This document shows positions 25,056-37,353 of a stretch of 64,000 bases of DNA, in pieces (within the stretch, counting starts at the first letter, position 1; each line of letters starts with the position of its first letter). The stretch covers positions 10,800,501 to 10,864,500 of the forward strand of contig CM072341.1 of NCBI GenBank assembly GCA_036874045.1, read 5' to 3'. A program made the position numbers and the translations under genes. The stretch is from Cymodocea nodosa. Taxonomy: Eukaryota > Streptophyta > Magnoliopsida > Alismatales > Cymodoceaceae. A model generated the notes under the pieces. That model did no database searches, was not told the DNA's origin, and saw only the letters and a program-made list of their open reading frames with translations.

Positions 25056-25149
25056 CCCACGTCAGCAGAGCCTTCCTTCCTTCCTTCGGGCGCTCGTGAA
25101 ATTTTATCACGTGGTCTGCGCGATGGGCCGGGGCCTTTTTGCGATCATG

Positions 25150-25160
25150 AAACCCTAAAC
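25150..25160 (-). promoter_or_regulatory. Telo-box in the promoter of the unknown-function gene
   Basis: AAACCCTAAAC on the plus strand, about 95 bp upstream of the start codon at 25055. Typical of promoters of ubiquitously expressed plant genes. Confidence 0.5.
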
Positions 25161-28100
25161 CGCGTCGATGTGGCAACCTTGCCTTGTCTAACGCTCTAAA
25201 TTATCTTCGTAAAGAAAAACTTCGTAATACCTATCATAAGTCTCTTTCCTGTAAAGACACGGTAGACAACAAGTAGCTCATTTTGATATCTCTAGATTTA
25301 GGTGAAAAGAAAGACATCGTTCACGAAGCATTTTTATCTGTATGTATTTTAATGTAAATGCTCTGCTAATTGTGTCTTTTCACTTGCATGTTAGAAGAAA
25401 GCAATTTGAAGGAGACTCATGTCTTAATCTCCTTTTTCCTTTCTTAATATCTCAAAAAATCTCCTTTTCAAACCCCTAAGCCCCTCTTTTTATTCTCATC
25501 TAATTTCGGTTCCTTGCACTATCTAAAATTTCACAATTTTTTCACTTTTTTGATAGAATTTGAGCTCTCCATTATTAGAACTTCATCTCAAATCCAGTTA
25601 GTGAGAAACTGAGTGTAAGAGAAACTTCCAAAGTTTTAAATATATAGACTGCAAGCGCATGACGTTGATAGTAATACACTAATGAACATGGAAATTATAA
25701 TTATATTTCAAGGAATCTGGAGTTATAAAATGATCTATACACAATAAAACAAAGTAAAAGCACCTTGACATTATGATAGCTCAGCAAATTGAAATGCAAA
25801 ATTTGGAAACATACATGCATCTAAATTGCACAACATGTAATCCTATGCTATGCCCTACAAGGTATACCTACCGAGAACACAAATCTTAAGCTAACTAACC
25901 TAAGAATGCACGAAAACATCAAATATTAAAACTTAAAAAATCCACGCTGAAGATACATAGAAAATGAACTGAAACATTCTCCCAAGTGCAAAACTGCCTT
26001 ATTTGTAAATCCAAATGCACGTCTAGATGCAAACCTATGTTACTAAGATGGTAACTACGAATTGCGCCTACTAACATCACCCAAATTCAAATCTAAACAT
26101 GTAAAAAGATGCAAATCTACATTGAAAATTGCACTGCACAAATCTGGGCAGGAATCTGCACTGAAGTTTCATGAAAATAATTCTAAAATCTAACCTAAAA
26201 CTACTGCAAACACGCGATCAAAAGAGTAACACAAAATCAAAACATACAGCAACGAACGCAACAGATTAAAACAATTAATGGTAACTGCGACATAAAACTT
26301 TATAATACGCCTTATCTATCGGATTAATCACTGTTTATAGAAGATTCGGTATATAAAAACGAGATTACGAGACTGAGAACAAAAATAATAGCTTAACAGT
26401 TTGCTAACAAGATGAACAGACGAAAATATATGAAAAAGAGGACTGGGAGTTGGTTAGTTAGGGCTAACTCCCACGCCCCCGTCAAGCAAGACGAAATGGG
26501 ATGCAGAGGAAGCTTGGAGCATGGCAGCCGAAACCTCTCCCGAGATAGAGGTTTGGTGTACAAGTCAGGTAGCTGTTGTTTTAGATGAAATGTAACGTAT
26601 GGACACTCTTCAAAATAACTCCTCCTCTCCACAAGGACGGATTGCAAGCAACACTCTGGCTTGATCCGTGCATTGATAAACATCCTTCAAACTCTATCTC
26701 CAATGGAACTCGTGACGTCTTGAGCTTAGATTCCGTCTCTCAGTAGCAACTTTTGTGAAATACCTTTCAAAGGATTGAAAATCAGCCTTTGCCCGGGAGC
26801 ACTCCGCACCCGTATGCACTTCGATGACTCTTCACTTCAATCCACCCTCTCCTCTAGGAAATCTAGAATTCCAACCGAGTATCTGCCAAGGAAAGCTCCT
26901 CTTGAGATGTGCAACCAACACGCTTTGCGAGAGGAGGTGGAGGGGGGAGGAGAACCAGAAGCACAGGTGGCTGCCGCTTGTTGGAATGGAGTGAGGTTGG
27001 CCTCTTTCATGGACGGCCAAGGGTTTTCATGAATGAAATGAAAACCCTACGTGCTTTCCAAATTGAGCCACACATTTTGCTAAAAAGTTTCTAAAATCCC
27101 TGCAATTCACATCAGCCATACAACACAATAATAAAACATTAAAAATATAAACTTAGAAGAAAATATTGTAGATTATGCATACCATTAATCTCTTATGATG
27201 ATTTAAATCCTTAAACTGATCATTTCATGTTTTTCTTCCGTTAAAATTCTCATTTTATGCATTTTTATAATTGAACTTCCAAAATTCTAATTAATCCAAG
27301 AATCTAACTCAATTAACGAAAATACCTTTAAATGCATTGAAATTAATAAGAAATAACCCATAAAACATGTGCACAATTTTATACCAAACAACGAGACATT
27401 ACATTATGTGACCAAGTTCTGCCATATCATTTTTCCATGTGAGATATTTTATTATTCCAACATTTTCTTGCATTTATAGTGCTTGTCTCTTTTATCTTGC
27501 ATTTATGGTACTTCTCTCTTTTAACTTACAAGTATCTTACGAGTAACGTCAGGGAACTTATTCTGAAAGAATGAAACACCACATTATAAGAATAGATTCT
27601 ATCACATTGTTTTCCAATATAGGACGATATTTTATTTCATCCTTTACTGAGAATAATGTGTCATGCAATATTACAAATAACAACATAGGAATATACAAGC
27701 CACATTCCCTTCTCCTCTATTATTATTAACTACGTACTTGTTACCAGTTTTATTTAAATGCATGATATGGGCAAAGAAAACTATCCATGTATTAAATAAG
27801 TAGGATATGGATATATAAAAGACTATACCTCTATTAAGTTTCAAGGGTATGGATATGGATATATTATTGAGAGATAGCAGTGGCCATTGGGATTGATTGT
27901 GAGGCTTTTATTAAGAAAAGTTGGAGGTGATCTTCCCATAAATAGTAGCTAAATCATTTTAAAACGATTTATAAAGAGAGAGAGAAGAAGAGAAAAATAA
28001 GAGAGGGAGAATGTGAGATGAACCTTTAAGGACCTCAACTAGTGTCTTGAACATATCAATTGTCAATCTCATCCCTTGGGGTCCTCTCCTTTAGCAACTC

Positions 28101-28984
28101 CATAAACATAGCCAATGCTTGAAATTGTATATGGGGAGAAAAGCCTCTCGAACATGGTATCCTAGCTGTAGACTCTTTCATTGTGCTTAGTAAAACATAT
28201 GCATATGCCTTCTTCAAAGAAGTAATTTTTCGAAAAAAGGAAAATAGAAGGCTAAATTATCCCAAAATGATCAAGTAAGCAACCACCAAATGCAAATGAT
28301 GACCACCGAAGTGACAAGAAAGAACATGGAAAATGGAGGCATGAATGAAGAGGATGAGAGAAAGGAGAGAGTTTGATCCATGCTCACTTCTACATGGTAG
28401 GGAGAAAGGAGGAGGATTTGTTCATGGATGTGAAAGGGCGACAACAAAAGGTTTTAGGGCATGCGAGGGAAAGGAGAAATGACTTGGTTTATTTAAGTCC
28501 AACAAGTGAAATAAAATTAAATAAAAAATTTAAATAGTACACATGAAACGAAACCGAATATTTTGTTGCACGTGCGAACACCCCTTTTTTTTTTATTTTT
28601 ATGTCTTTTGGTTAAATCGATCTCCAAGTTCAGTTTAACTAATCATAGCATTGGTAAAACCAATCTTATATTTTGGTTAAATTGAGCATATATTGATATT
28701 ACCATGTATGTAATATCATGACAAAATATTTATGATAAAATGTAGATATATTATGATATTATGATAATTTTGATGGGATTTGAACTTATGATCTTTAAAA
28801 ACCACAAAATCATAATATTACTTATATACATTCAAATTATTATTAAAAAATATAAAAAATATTAATTATTATTTATTTACTTAAATAAGAAATAATAATT
28901 ACATTTATTGATTTTATGAGTTCTAGAAAAAGTAGATGATTTATAAAAGAAATTTATATAAGATGAATAAAAATTACATTACAT
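25161..28984. other. AT-rich intergenic region
   Basis: No gene or element boundary recognised. 26393-27094 is less AT-rich and has open frames on both strands without family resemblance. 27960-28030 is purine-rich. The rest is low-complexity AT sequence. Confidence 0.45.
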
Positions 28985-29095
28985 AATTTACATTTATAAT
29001 TAAAAATCTACATTTAATTTGAGATGACGTTCTTAAAATATTCATTGATCATAACATATATGATAAATGTAGATTTTTAATTATAAATGTAAATT
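28985..29095. repeat. Perfect 32-bp inverted repeat
   Basis: 28985-29016 is exactly complementary to 29064-29095 (arm start AATTTACATTTATAATTAAA), with a 47-bp loop. Outer sequence stays partly complementary. It could be a foldback element or a small MITE; no target duplication is clear. Confidence 0.85.
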
Positions 29096-29159
29096 TAGAC
29101 ATAATTTACATTATTTTTTACATTCGCATTATTAATTAAAATGAAAATATAACATGGAA

Positions 29160-29393
29160 ATGTCTTGTTGACGTGAAAATACATCTTGATGATGCAGAAA
29201 TATCATCAATCTAACCGAAGGAAACATCGATCTGACCAAGGGCTAAAATCAATCTAATTGGAGAGGATTTCAGTCTGATCGTAACTAGCTCCCATTCGAC
29301 TAAAGGCCTTATCAATTTAACCAAAGTTGGCTTTTGGTTAGATCGAAAGGTGTGGCGTCCGTTGAGTAGGTGATGTGAAGTAATCATGACCTT
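29160..29393. repeat. Degenerate short repeats
   Basis: Recurring words such as ATCAATCTAACC, ATCGATCTGACC and ATCAATCTAATT, spaced irregularly, lead into the 63-bp tandem repeat. Similar words (TCTAGTTGACT, TCAATTGACTA) continue to about 29730. Probably part of one larger repeat whose ends I cannot place. Confidence 0.4.
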
Positions 29394-29582
29394 GGAGGTT
29401 TTTGTGTGACCTCGAAGACTCCGAGAGAAAGGTTAGATTCTCTAGAAAAAACGGTTGGAGGTTTTTGTGTGACCTCAAAGACTCCGAGAGAAAGGTTAGA
29501 TTCTCTAAAAAAAATGGTTGGAGGTTTTTGTAGGGCATCAAATACTTTGGGAAAGAGGGTCAAAATCTCTAGAGATGAGATT
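29394..29582. repeat. 63-bp tandem repeat, three copies
   Basis: GGAGGTTTTTGTGTGACCTC starts at 29394 and 29457, and a diverged third copy starts at 29520. The first two copies are nearly identical. The unit is 21 codons long, so an open frame (29406-29639, plus) runs through with repeats of PRERLDSL. I do not regard that frame as a gene. Confidence 0.88.
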
Positions 29583-29792
29583 CTGTTTGATCGAAGATGG
29601 GAATGTCTAGTTGACTCATGGGAATGCTCAATTGACTAGTAGAAACATCTAATTGAGCTAGAAACATCCTAATGACGTAGAGTATGTCCTGTTGACATGG
29701 AATAATATCCTAATAACATATAATAATTAACAATATAATGATGGTTGCATCTAAGATATTTTTTTGTTGTTTTTATTTATTTTATTTCTATT

Positions 29793-29849
29793 GAATATAT
29801 ATATATATATATTATATTTTGTATATATATATATATATATTATATTTTG
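29793..29849. repeat. Compound TA microsatellite
   Basis: Two TA runs, each followed by TTATATTTTG, giving a duplicated block. Confidence 0.85.
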
Positions 29850-31049
29850 CAATTGAATTGTGGTTGGTGGTTTTAATTTCATAAAAGTACTTCTCAAGCA
29901 TGACCTACTATTAACATCTATTTCATACATCATTTTTAAACCTTATAGAAATTTTATACTTTATTAACCTCTTTTTTATTTTTTATTCCTATGTTATATC
30001 TAAGTGATTAACATAAAATTATGTGATTTTATTTGCACTTTTATATATTAATATTGCTTCTTTAAATGCCATATTTATATATTTTGGAAGATTTTGTAGG
30101 TATGTAACATTTCTTCTAGGAATTAGAGATAAAGAATTAAAAGGAACTATTTGAAGAAGTAATAGACACCATTTGAGCTTTTGCACAAATTTTCCCATAG
30201 AGACAAGGAATATGTGAAGACATGAATTCCTATATATATAAGTGTTAGGGTGCAATTTTTGTAACCCTAGAAACACTCTTTATAAACCTTTCTTAGAGCC
30301 AACATGAGAAACACCTAACCTTACCATTGGATGGCTACCACACTCCTCTTCTCCTTCAACTAGCAATTACTCCTCTTTTCTGTGCTTGATTTCTCATCCT
30401 TGTTGATAGTAAGAAAGATGTCTACATGGAAGGAGAGGTTTGGAGTCTCGTTGCAAGCAAAAAGAGAGATTCTAAGGCACATATTCAAGGGGGTTGTGCA
30501 TGGAAACAACTCCATTTGATAACAGTTTTCTTTTACCAACCAAGTTTGACTTTTTCCAGATCATAGAGAGCTATTCTAATGTCGTGGTTGTGTTGGGATG
30601 TTGAGATTTAAGGCAATCCACATGGAGAAGAAGCTCTTGGAGACATGAAGGGAGCTTTTGATAGGAGTGGAGTGATCGGGCCAATTCAACACAAGAGTGA
30701 AAGTCACTTTTATCTTTTCTTGTATTAGTATCTAGGTCTTTATTGTATTTTTATTTCAAAAACTTCTTGTTTACATAGTTCTAGATGTGCTTGAATGAAC
30801 AATACTTATGTTTCATGTTTGAATATTGAGAAATCTCAAGATATAAGTGTGTTATGTTGATGTTGCAATGTTAAACAAAAAATAAAAAATTTATCTACAA
30901 ATATATGCTTGATTATTGTGTTTAATCAATCAATTCATGATTGTATATTACCAAAATGACAGCCATTAGTTAGATCTATGAATGAGGTATTTTTATAGAT
31001 TTTTTAAGAATTTTTGACACTTATTTGAATACTATGATAAGTACTATAT
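29850..31049. other. Unassigned sequence left of remnant G
   Basis: AT-rich. The composition around 30230-30800 (short pyrimidine runs, TTGTATT-rich end) resembles LTR sequence, but no partner copy or ends are visible in the window. Confidence 0.3.
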
Positions 31050-31304
31050 AAATTTACAAATAGTGAAAGAGGGATAAATAAAATTATTGCATCACAAAGG
31101 ATTAAATTTAACAAGTTTGGCTTAGGATATGCTGCTCTATAGGAGATTCTTTACTATAGTGGAGCTATTCAATCTTATAGAGATGACACATTTATGTATG
31201 CCATCAAAAAAAGACTTGGACCATGTGGTTGCCAAAGGGTAACAGATTTAATATTCTAAGGATTAACATTCTTGAACCTAAGAAGATTTGGGTATCAAAA
31301 TCTT
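31050..31304 (+). pseudogene. Remnant G: 3' part of gag
   Basis: The plus-strand frames match the end of gag in elements A and D: NKIIASQR, then KFNKFGLGYA, then IQSYRDDTFMYAIKK and KGNRFNILRINILEPKKIW. It carries a stop and a frameshift. The sequence passes straight into an envelope-like frame near 31300 with no protease, integrase or RT between, so pol has been lost from this copy. Confidence 0.75.
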
Positions 31305-32690
31305 TATTTTCTATATGGTACAAAATTAAAGTTGAACAGCATCAGGAAGCAGCTAGATCAATGACTGCAAGAGAAGTTGAAGCTGGTTCTTCGAGATTAG
31401 CAATTATAGAAAAAGTTAAACAGGAAGAGCCAGTACCTATGGCTCGAGGGCATGTAGAGCCTATGTTTGTAGATTTAATCTTAGAAGAAGAAGAGGAAGA
31501 TTAGGCATAGTTAATTAGAAAAAGGAAATAAAAAGAGATAGTGCTTGAACATCAAGACGAGATTAAATCTAAAATGCAAATATCAGTAGGGCCTACAAAG
31601 ACAATTTTTGTAAACCTGTTATCTAATTCTGAGGAGTAGGAGTAGTAGCAGCAAGAGCAAAGAGGAGAAGGAAAACAGGTTGAAATTAATCTACAGCCTA
31701 TATAAACAAAAAGAATAGAAATTATGGTAGAAGCTGATTTGCCCGTGACTCCATCCCAATCTGCCATAGGATCAGAAAGGACAGTGACAATGCAGATTGG
31801 TAGTCAAGAAGAAGATGAAAGAGAAGAAGCTAAACAAGTACTCATTGAATAAGAAAGGAATGACTTGATAGATTCCACTGAAGAGGGAGAAACTCTTCAG
31901 CAATTAATTGAAAGAATTCAAGATAGGGTGGAGAGTTCTATCAACTCTCCACCACAGACAGAAGCAGAAGCAAAAATGCAGGAATCTCCAAAGTATTCCT
32001 AGCCAATTCAAGTTCAGCAAATGGAAGAGGAAATTTAAGAACAAACCCCTCTAGAGTAACAAATTCAAATTCCTAACCCGACTGAAGCAACAGTTTTGAA
32101 TGAAGTACATTTTTAGAGTTAGGAAGCATATAATAAATATCAAGAGATTAGGGGTTATGACATTATATATAGTAGACTAGTAAACTAGGACAGTATGCAA
32201 GAAATTAAAGATTTATTTGAGTTCCAAGGTCTACTGCAATTTATTTCTCAGTAGAGAGGGCATGTAGTGTATGAGAATCTAGTGCCTTGCTTCTATGCCA
32301 ATTTGAGAGAAGAAGAAAGTGGATTAATTTCCAACGTGGAGCAAGTTGATATACAAATAACACCCGAGCTTCTCCACAACATTTTAGGGTTGAGAAATGA
32401 AGGGAAAGAAATTATGGAAAGCATAATTGACGTTGAGTGGACAGAACAAGAAATCAAGGATAATTTAGCTATCAATCTTGGTGTACCATTATTAAACAGA
32501 CTGAAGCACTTAAATGGGAAAGCACACATGATAACTAACATTTTGATTAAAAATGTCTACCAACGATAAGGCCATGATATTGAATTAAGTCAGTTTGTCA
32601 AATGGGCCACATATGTAGTTGTGAATAGAATTCAAGTTAACTGGTGTCAAGTCTTCCTATCCAAGATAAAATCTGCAAAGAAGAAATTTC
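31305..32690 (+). pseudogene. Remnant G: envelope-like third gene
   Basis: A broken plus-strand gene. The first half is acidic and Glu/Gln-rich, with several stops (open piece 31223-31504). The second half (open piece 32267-32569) holds a plant-retroelement domain with ITPELLHNILGLRNEG, LNRLKHLNGKAHMITNILIK and the NRIQVNW end motif. These motifs align with the domain in C (44898-45389) and F (33486-33929). Such an extra gene after RNase H is known from some Sireviruses and called envelope-like; its function is unproven. It stops at a junction with remnant F at about 32690. Confidence 0.68.
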
Positions 32691-32756
32691 CCCCTTTTTG
32701 ATGATGTCAAAACCTAATAAGTCAAATAATCTATCTTCTCCCCCTTTTTGGTATTA
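32691..32756 (-). promoter_or_regulatory. Polypurine tracts of remnant F
   Basis: On the minus strand two copies of CAAAAAGGGGGA-type purine tracts (near 32692-32703 and 32736-32750), the first with ATCATCAAAAAGGGGG wording. This is the Sirevirus signature. No LTR follows. Confidence 0.75.
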
Positions 32757-33008
32757 TAAAAAAGTAAATAAAATGTAAGGAAGAAAAATTTGCTAAGTAT
32801 ATAACGCTTAAAAAGAAATTTTTAAACATGCATAACTGTCATGGATAAGAATAAATGGTTTAAAGAAAACTGTTTTAAACAAGAATTGTCGAAAACAAGT
32901 GTATGATATTAAATGTAGTAAACAGTTTACATAATACAATTTCTGTACATAAGTAATTTTCGGTAACAAATTACATTGAATAAATCATGCAATACATAAT
33001 TTGTATAA

Positions 33009-35111
33009 TCACAAGCTTCTTTGTTTTCGAAAAATATTTAGTAGAGTATCTGAAATTTGCCTTGCAATTTCTGTACTTACTTTGTTGATTTGATCAATTA
33101 TTGCTTGATCTAAATCTAAATGTAAAACTTGTGATGGTTGCTGTAAGAATTTTGTATTTATATCTGTATGTGTATCGATATGTGTACCTATATGTGTATT
33201 TGTATGTTGTTCATGTACTATATGTTGTTGTTGTTCTAAAAATTGTGTCGACTGTTGCTGTTGCTGTTGTGACTAACTTTGCCGATCTTGTTGTTGTTGT
33301 TGCTGTCGAATTACAGGTGTATCTGTTTCCTGGTTTGTTAGTTCTTTTGCAGAGAAAGATCTTGACTTTAATCTTTTCTATGGCCAAGGTGTAATATCTG
33401 TTTGACTTGTCACAATTCTTAAAATTGTATCATCATAAAATAATTTACTCTGCAAGTTTAAAATATGAAAAACAAAAATATCATACTAGTTCACCTGTAT
33501 ATGGTTAATTAATGCATATGTAGCATAAAGACAACATCTACCAACCTCTACACTATGACCAAACTTCTGAAATAGTGAAGCATGCAATATTTTTGCAATA
33601 AAATGTGCTTGGCCATTTAAATCATTTAGTAATCTCATTTGATTGTTAGTAGTCGAATCTTTGGCTAAACTTTTAATGTCCCATCCCAATTGATAAACCT
33701 ATTTTCTTTCTGATAATTTAACTCCATTTTTTAGACCAAGTACTTGATAAAGTATTTTTGGAGTTAAATATATATCTAATTCTTGCATATTTGAAATAGG
33801 AATACCATATTCTATTATTAAGTTTGAGTAAAAACAATTGACAATTTTTGGTATAACAAGATGACCTAGCTGTTGTGGAATCAGAGTCAACAAGCCTTGA
33901 AATTCAAACATTTCTTGTATATGTTCCATCCCTTCAAACTTAATTTGTCTTGAATATAATACTATAAAAGTTTTATATGTTTAAAATTTTTCATAATAGA
34001 AGCTATTTCTAAACCATAATAATGTATTTTCGTCTAAATTCTTATTTTCATGTCATGATTTTTTGACCTAGGACTTGTTTCAATATTGTCAACAGTATCT
34101 ATATTTTCAGATCTTTCAGAATTGGTGGAATTTCTATCAAAGCGAGTATAAATGTCTGAAATATCTATTATTATCGTATCAATAATCTGTTGAGTTTCCT
34201 TTGTTTGATCTTTGTGAAACATATTAGTAATTGATGTATGTATATCAGTATCAATAGTCTATGTACTATTTTGTCTGTCAGCAATATTTATTTCTATAAT
34301 TGGTCTATACAATAACTATCTTTGTATGAAAGAATGTTCTATATCTGTCTGTGTAATAGTCATTTTATAATTCTAAAATTTCTATAATGGAGACATTAGC
34401 AATGTCATATTCTATTTGTAACTATGTATTTTGCTGATTATATACAGTTATTAACAAATATATTGTATACTATAATAGATATAACCAAATGTATAAAATG
34501 TAGTATAAGCAACTATACCAAAAATCAAGAGTCTCTATTCGCGATACAGTAGGAGGAAAAATATTTGTACATTCCTCTTCAAATGAAATATCTTCAAAAT
34601 TCATAGACTTAATGTCTATGTCATCAAAAATATCATCAAAATTGATATCATCTATATATATATCATCAAAATTTCCTACATATTCTCTTTCTGTAGGAAA
34701 AGAATGTTGGCTTGCAACATGATGTGAAAAACTGTCCATTGTATTAAAAGAAACATAATGCACTAATGTGACATAATACCTTAAAGTATATGCTTGTAAT
34801 CCGATATTTGTCACATCTGTTGGGATTCCTAAAACAAAATCCTGTCCAGCTTGTGCAATGGAACATAGTTTTCCATTTTTCAACAATTCTTTTCTTTACT
34901 GCAATATACCTTGTACACCTGTAGTTAGTCCAAAATATTCTAATGTCTTCTTTTTTCGACTATATGTTTGTAGTGTCTCAGGTTGTTTAGGAGGATCTAA
35001 TGTTTTCTTAATTTCTCTTGTTAAAGTCACCTGTGGTCTTGACAATCCTTCACCATGATGCCTAGGTTGCAACAAGGGAATATAGAGTTTTAAGCTCTCA
35101 ACCTCAACCAT
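33009..35111 (-). pseudogene. Remnant F: envelope-like third gene
   Basis: It parallels the C copy (44559-47180) but is more decayed. Open pieces: 35111-34896 (begins MVEVESLKLYIPLLQPRHH), 34886-34470 (acidic Asp/Ile section, then a hydrophobic stretch FWYSCLYYILYIWLYLL near its end, likely membrane-spanning), 33929-33699 and 33689-33486 (plant-retroelement domain with LLNDLNGQAHFIAKILHAS and YATYALINHIQVN). The C-terminus is Gln-rich (about 33350-33200) and ends at a stop at 33011-33009. Stops separate the pieces. Role unknown; envelope-like is a label from position and the hydrophobic segment. Confidence 0.7.
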
Positions 35112-35172
35112 TTTGTGAAGGAGCTCTTGGAAATAAGTACCTATGATCTATGCCTAATTCTTCACAAAAGGT
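35110..35172 (-). pseudogene. Integrase scrap in remnant F
   Basis: About 60 bp almost identical to 51388-51450 in element C, the integrase stretch before the catalytic glutamate. It is fused directly to the envelope-like gene, which marks a deletion junction that removed the rest of pol. Confidence 0.8.
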
Positions 35173-35985
35173 GTAAAATTTCTAAAGTTAAATCAGTAAA
35201 ACTTAATCTAGTACTAAGAACCTATTAATTAAAATTAATTTCAAAATTCAGAAATTTCAAAATTTAGAAGGCTAATTATTAATATTCAGTTTCAGTTTTT
35301 CAACTTCACAGATCATTTTCTAAAATTTAAGGGTGAAATTTCTAAAATTTTGATTTAACTATTACTGAATTAAAGAAAATGATCTAGTCGACTAATTTTG
35401 CTTAAATTAAACTTAAGTTTAATTCATTAAAATTAATTCACCTAAAACTTAATCTAGTACTAAGAACCTATTAATTAATAATGAAATTAATTTTGAAACT
35501 AAGTAAATTTTTTTGAATATTACCAATACCATTTACTTAATGTAGCCTTTTGATTGTAAACTTTAATATTTAACGTATCAATTTCTGAAGTTAAATCAGT
35601 AATAGTCAGTTTTAGTTTTTCAACTTCACACATCATTTTCTTTTTATCACCAATTAAATTTTCACAATTAGCATGCAATTTTCTTTCTATTGCATTAAAC
35701 TTTAAAATTTCCTATGCATGCTTTTGATTTTCTTCTTTAAATTTATTCAACGTAGAGTTCAGAAAATCAATCTTATCTTCAGATTCATCTAGCATTTTCC
35801 TAGTGTTCTTTCCTTCTGTTTTTACTTTCTTATATTTTCTAGCTAGTTTATTGTATTCAACAAGTAATCCATCAAAACTATCAAAATTAGCATTTTGATC
35901 AAAAGATACCTCACTATATTTTCTAGCCATGAAGCATACATTTGCTAGATTTTCTTCTAAATCTGATTTTGATGAGGATTCATTG
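35173..35985 (-). pseudogene. Gag part of remnant F with internal rearrangement
   Basis: 35540-35985 reads as the coiled-coil part of gag (FDSFDGLLVEYNKLARKYKK, then KMLDESEDKIDFLNS), as in C and B. 35173-35530 is rearranged: AATCTAGTACTAAGAACCTA occurs near 35207 and again near 35453, and pieces of the gag wording (TTTTTCAACTTCACA) are duplicated near 35297 and 35617. The open frame seeming to begin at 36107 is a fusion with the LTR of B and is not a real start. Confidence 0.7.
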
Positions 35986-35986
35986 T

Positions 35987-37266
35987 TGTTAGGAATTTTG
36001 TTTTGATGATAAAACGCTTTATTAACATTTTTAAATAAGTCTAAATAATATTTTCTAAGTATAATAGTCACATAATTAAATGTTGACAAGTTATTAGAAA
36101 GTTTCATTTAAAATTTCGGATAGTTAACTTTCGTATAGTTAGATTTTCAGATAGTTAGATTTTTGGATAGTTAAACTTTCAGGTAGTTAACGTTTCAATT
36201 TAGTCAAAGAGTTATGTTAAAAACTCGTATAGTTAAGTTAACTACACATGTGTTTTTAATATTTTAAATTGTCATGTGTTTTTTATGTGCGTTCGGTAAT
36301 GAAAATCGAAGAGTTAGATAACTGTTCAAGTTTTTATACACATGGATAGATAACTGCTCGAGTTTTATAAAATGACTAACAAACAGATAAGTTTTCTTTG
36401 TTCAGTCATGTGTTTTGAAAGTGCAAAAACTTGAAGAATTATAGATAAATGTTTGAGTTTTTATAGGACTTAAAGGATAAGTGTTCGACTAAAGTGGTGA
36501 CTTAGAAGATATTCTACAAATCTCTATGAAGATAAAGTTTCGATGAATCTACGAGTGGAAATCATGGAGCTTCAAAAAGATAGTGGAGATAGTGGAAATT
36601 TCAAAATGATAGTAGACATAGTGGAAATTCAAAAAGATAGTGGAAATCGTGGATAATTTGAAATTGAAATTAGTACGTGAATTATGGATTATGTATAAAG
36701 TAGATGAACATGTTGAACGTGAAGTCAGAGTTCAACTACTAAAAATAGAGAGTACGAGCTACATTATGACCATCCCAATCCCCAATCACAAATTGAAAGA
36801 TCAAGTTTGAATATTCAATCCCAATCTTAAATATCAAATTTGAATATTCAACTGCATATCAAATCCAAAAAAATTCTCCAACATCAGAAGAAGTTTGGAA
36901 TTCCAAGAAATTTCAAAAAAGGAGCTGCAAACACGAGAAGTTTGGAAATTCAACAACTGAAAAAGAGATACAGAAGCTAAACAAAAAGAAGGAAAATGAG
37001 CTATGTGCATAAAAATCGGGTTTTATATAATTTGAAATTAGCTTTGAACAAGGACTTCATTTTCTATTTGAATTGTATATCAGACATTACTGTATCAAAA
37101 CTGACAAGAAGAGAATTGAGTTGAAAAGATATTGTAAATTCTTTCTTTAAAGTTTATAAAGAATAGAATTTTATTTACTAGTGTTTTGTGCTCTTGTTTT
37201 ATCCGCTGGTAATTTTAATTACTAAAGACACATTTCACCCCACTCTTGTGATATAATGATCCTATA
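35987..37266 (+). repeat. 5' LTR of element B
   Basis: 1280 bp, same family as the C LTRs (43012-44234 and 62369-63592, opposite strand). U3 holds repeated words GGATAGTTA and TCGAGTTTTTATA at about 36110-36480. It ends GATCCTATA before the primer site. Confidence 0.85.
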
Positions 37267-37268
37267 AC

Positions 37269-37280
37269 TGGTATTAGAGC
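37269..37280 (+). promoter_or_regulatory. Primer binding site of element B (mutated)
   Basis: TGGTATTAGAGC, one base off the initiator-Met site TGGTATCAGAGC; a C to T change. Confidence 0.8.
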
Positions 37281-37353
37281 ATAATTAAGAGCTTTCATTT
37301 CTCTATTTAGGATTCGATTTTTCCTGTCATTTACTTAGGATCATTTGTTTAAA

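Larger units (their letters stand above)
32691..35986 (-). mobile_element. Remnant F: deleted Sirevirus-like element, interrupted by B
   Basis: Minus-strand order 5' to 3': gag part (35985-35540), a rearranged stretch, a 60-bp integrase scrap (35172-35110), an envelope-like gene (35111-33009), then polypurine tracts at 32750-32691. The 3' LTR that should follow is missing, because the sequence abuts remnant G head to head at about 32690. On the other side gag is cut at 35986 by the LTR of element B, so the rest of F should lie beyond B, outside the window. The gag wording matches element C, so F, B and C are one family. Confidence 0.75.

Noticed and set aside
26393..27094. Open frames on both strands
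   Set aside because: No family resemblance, no splice context; likely chance in a less AT-rich patch.
36000..36107. Start of a 131-residue minus-strand protein at 36107
   Set aside because: The first ~40 residues come from the LTR of B; the frame is an accidental fusion with the gag remnant of F.
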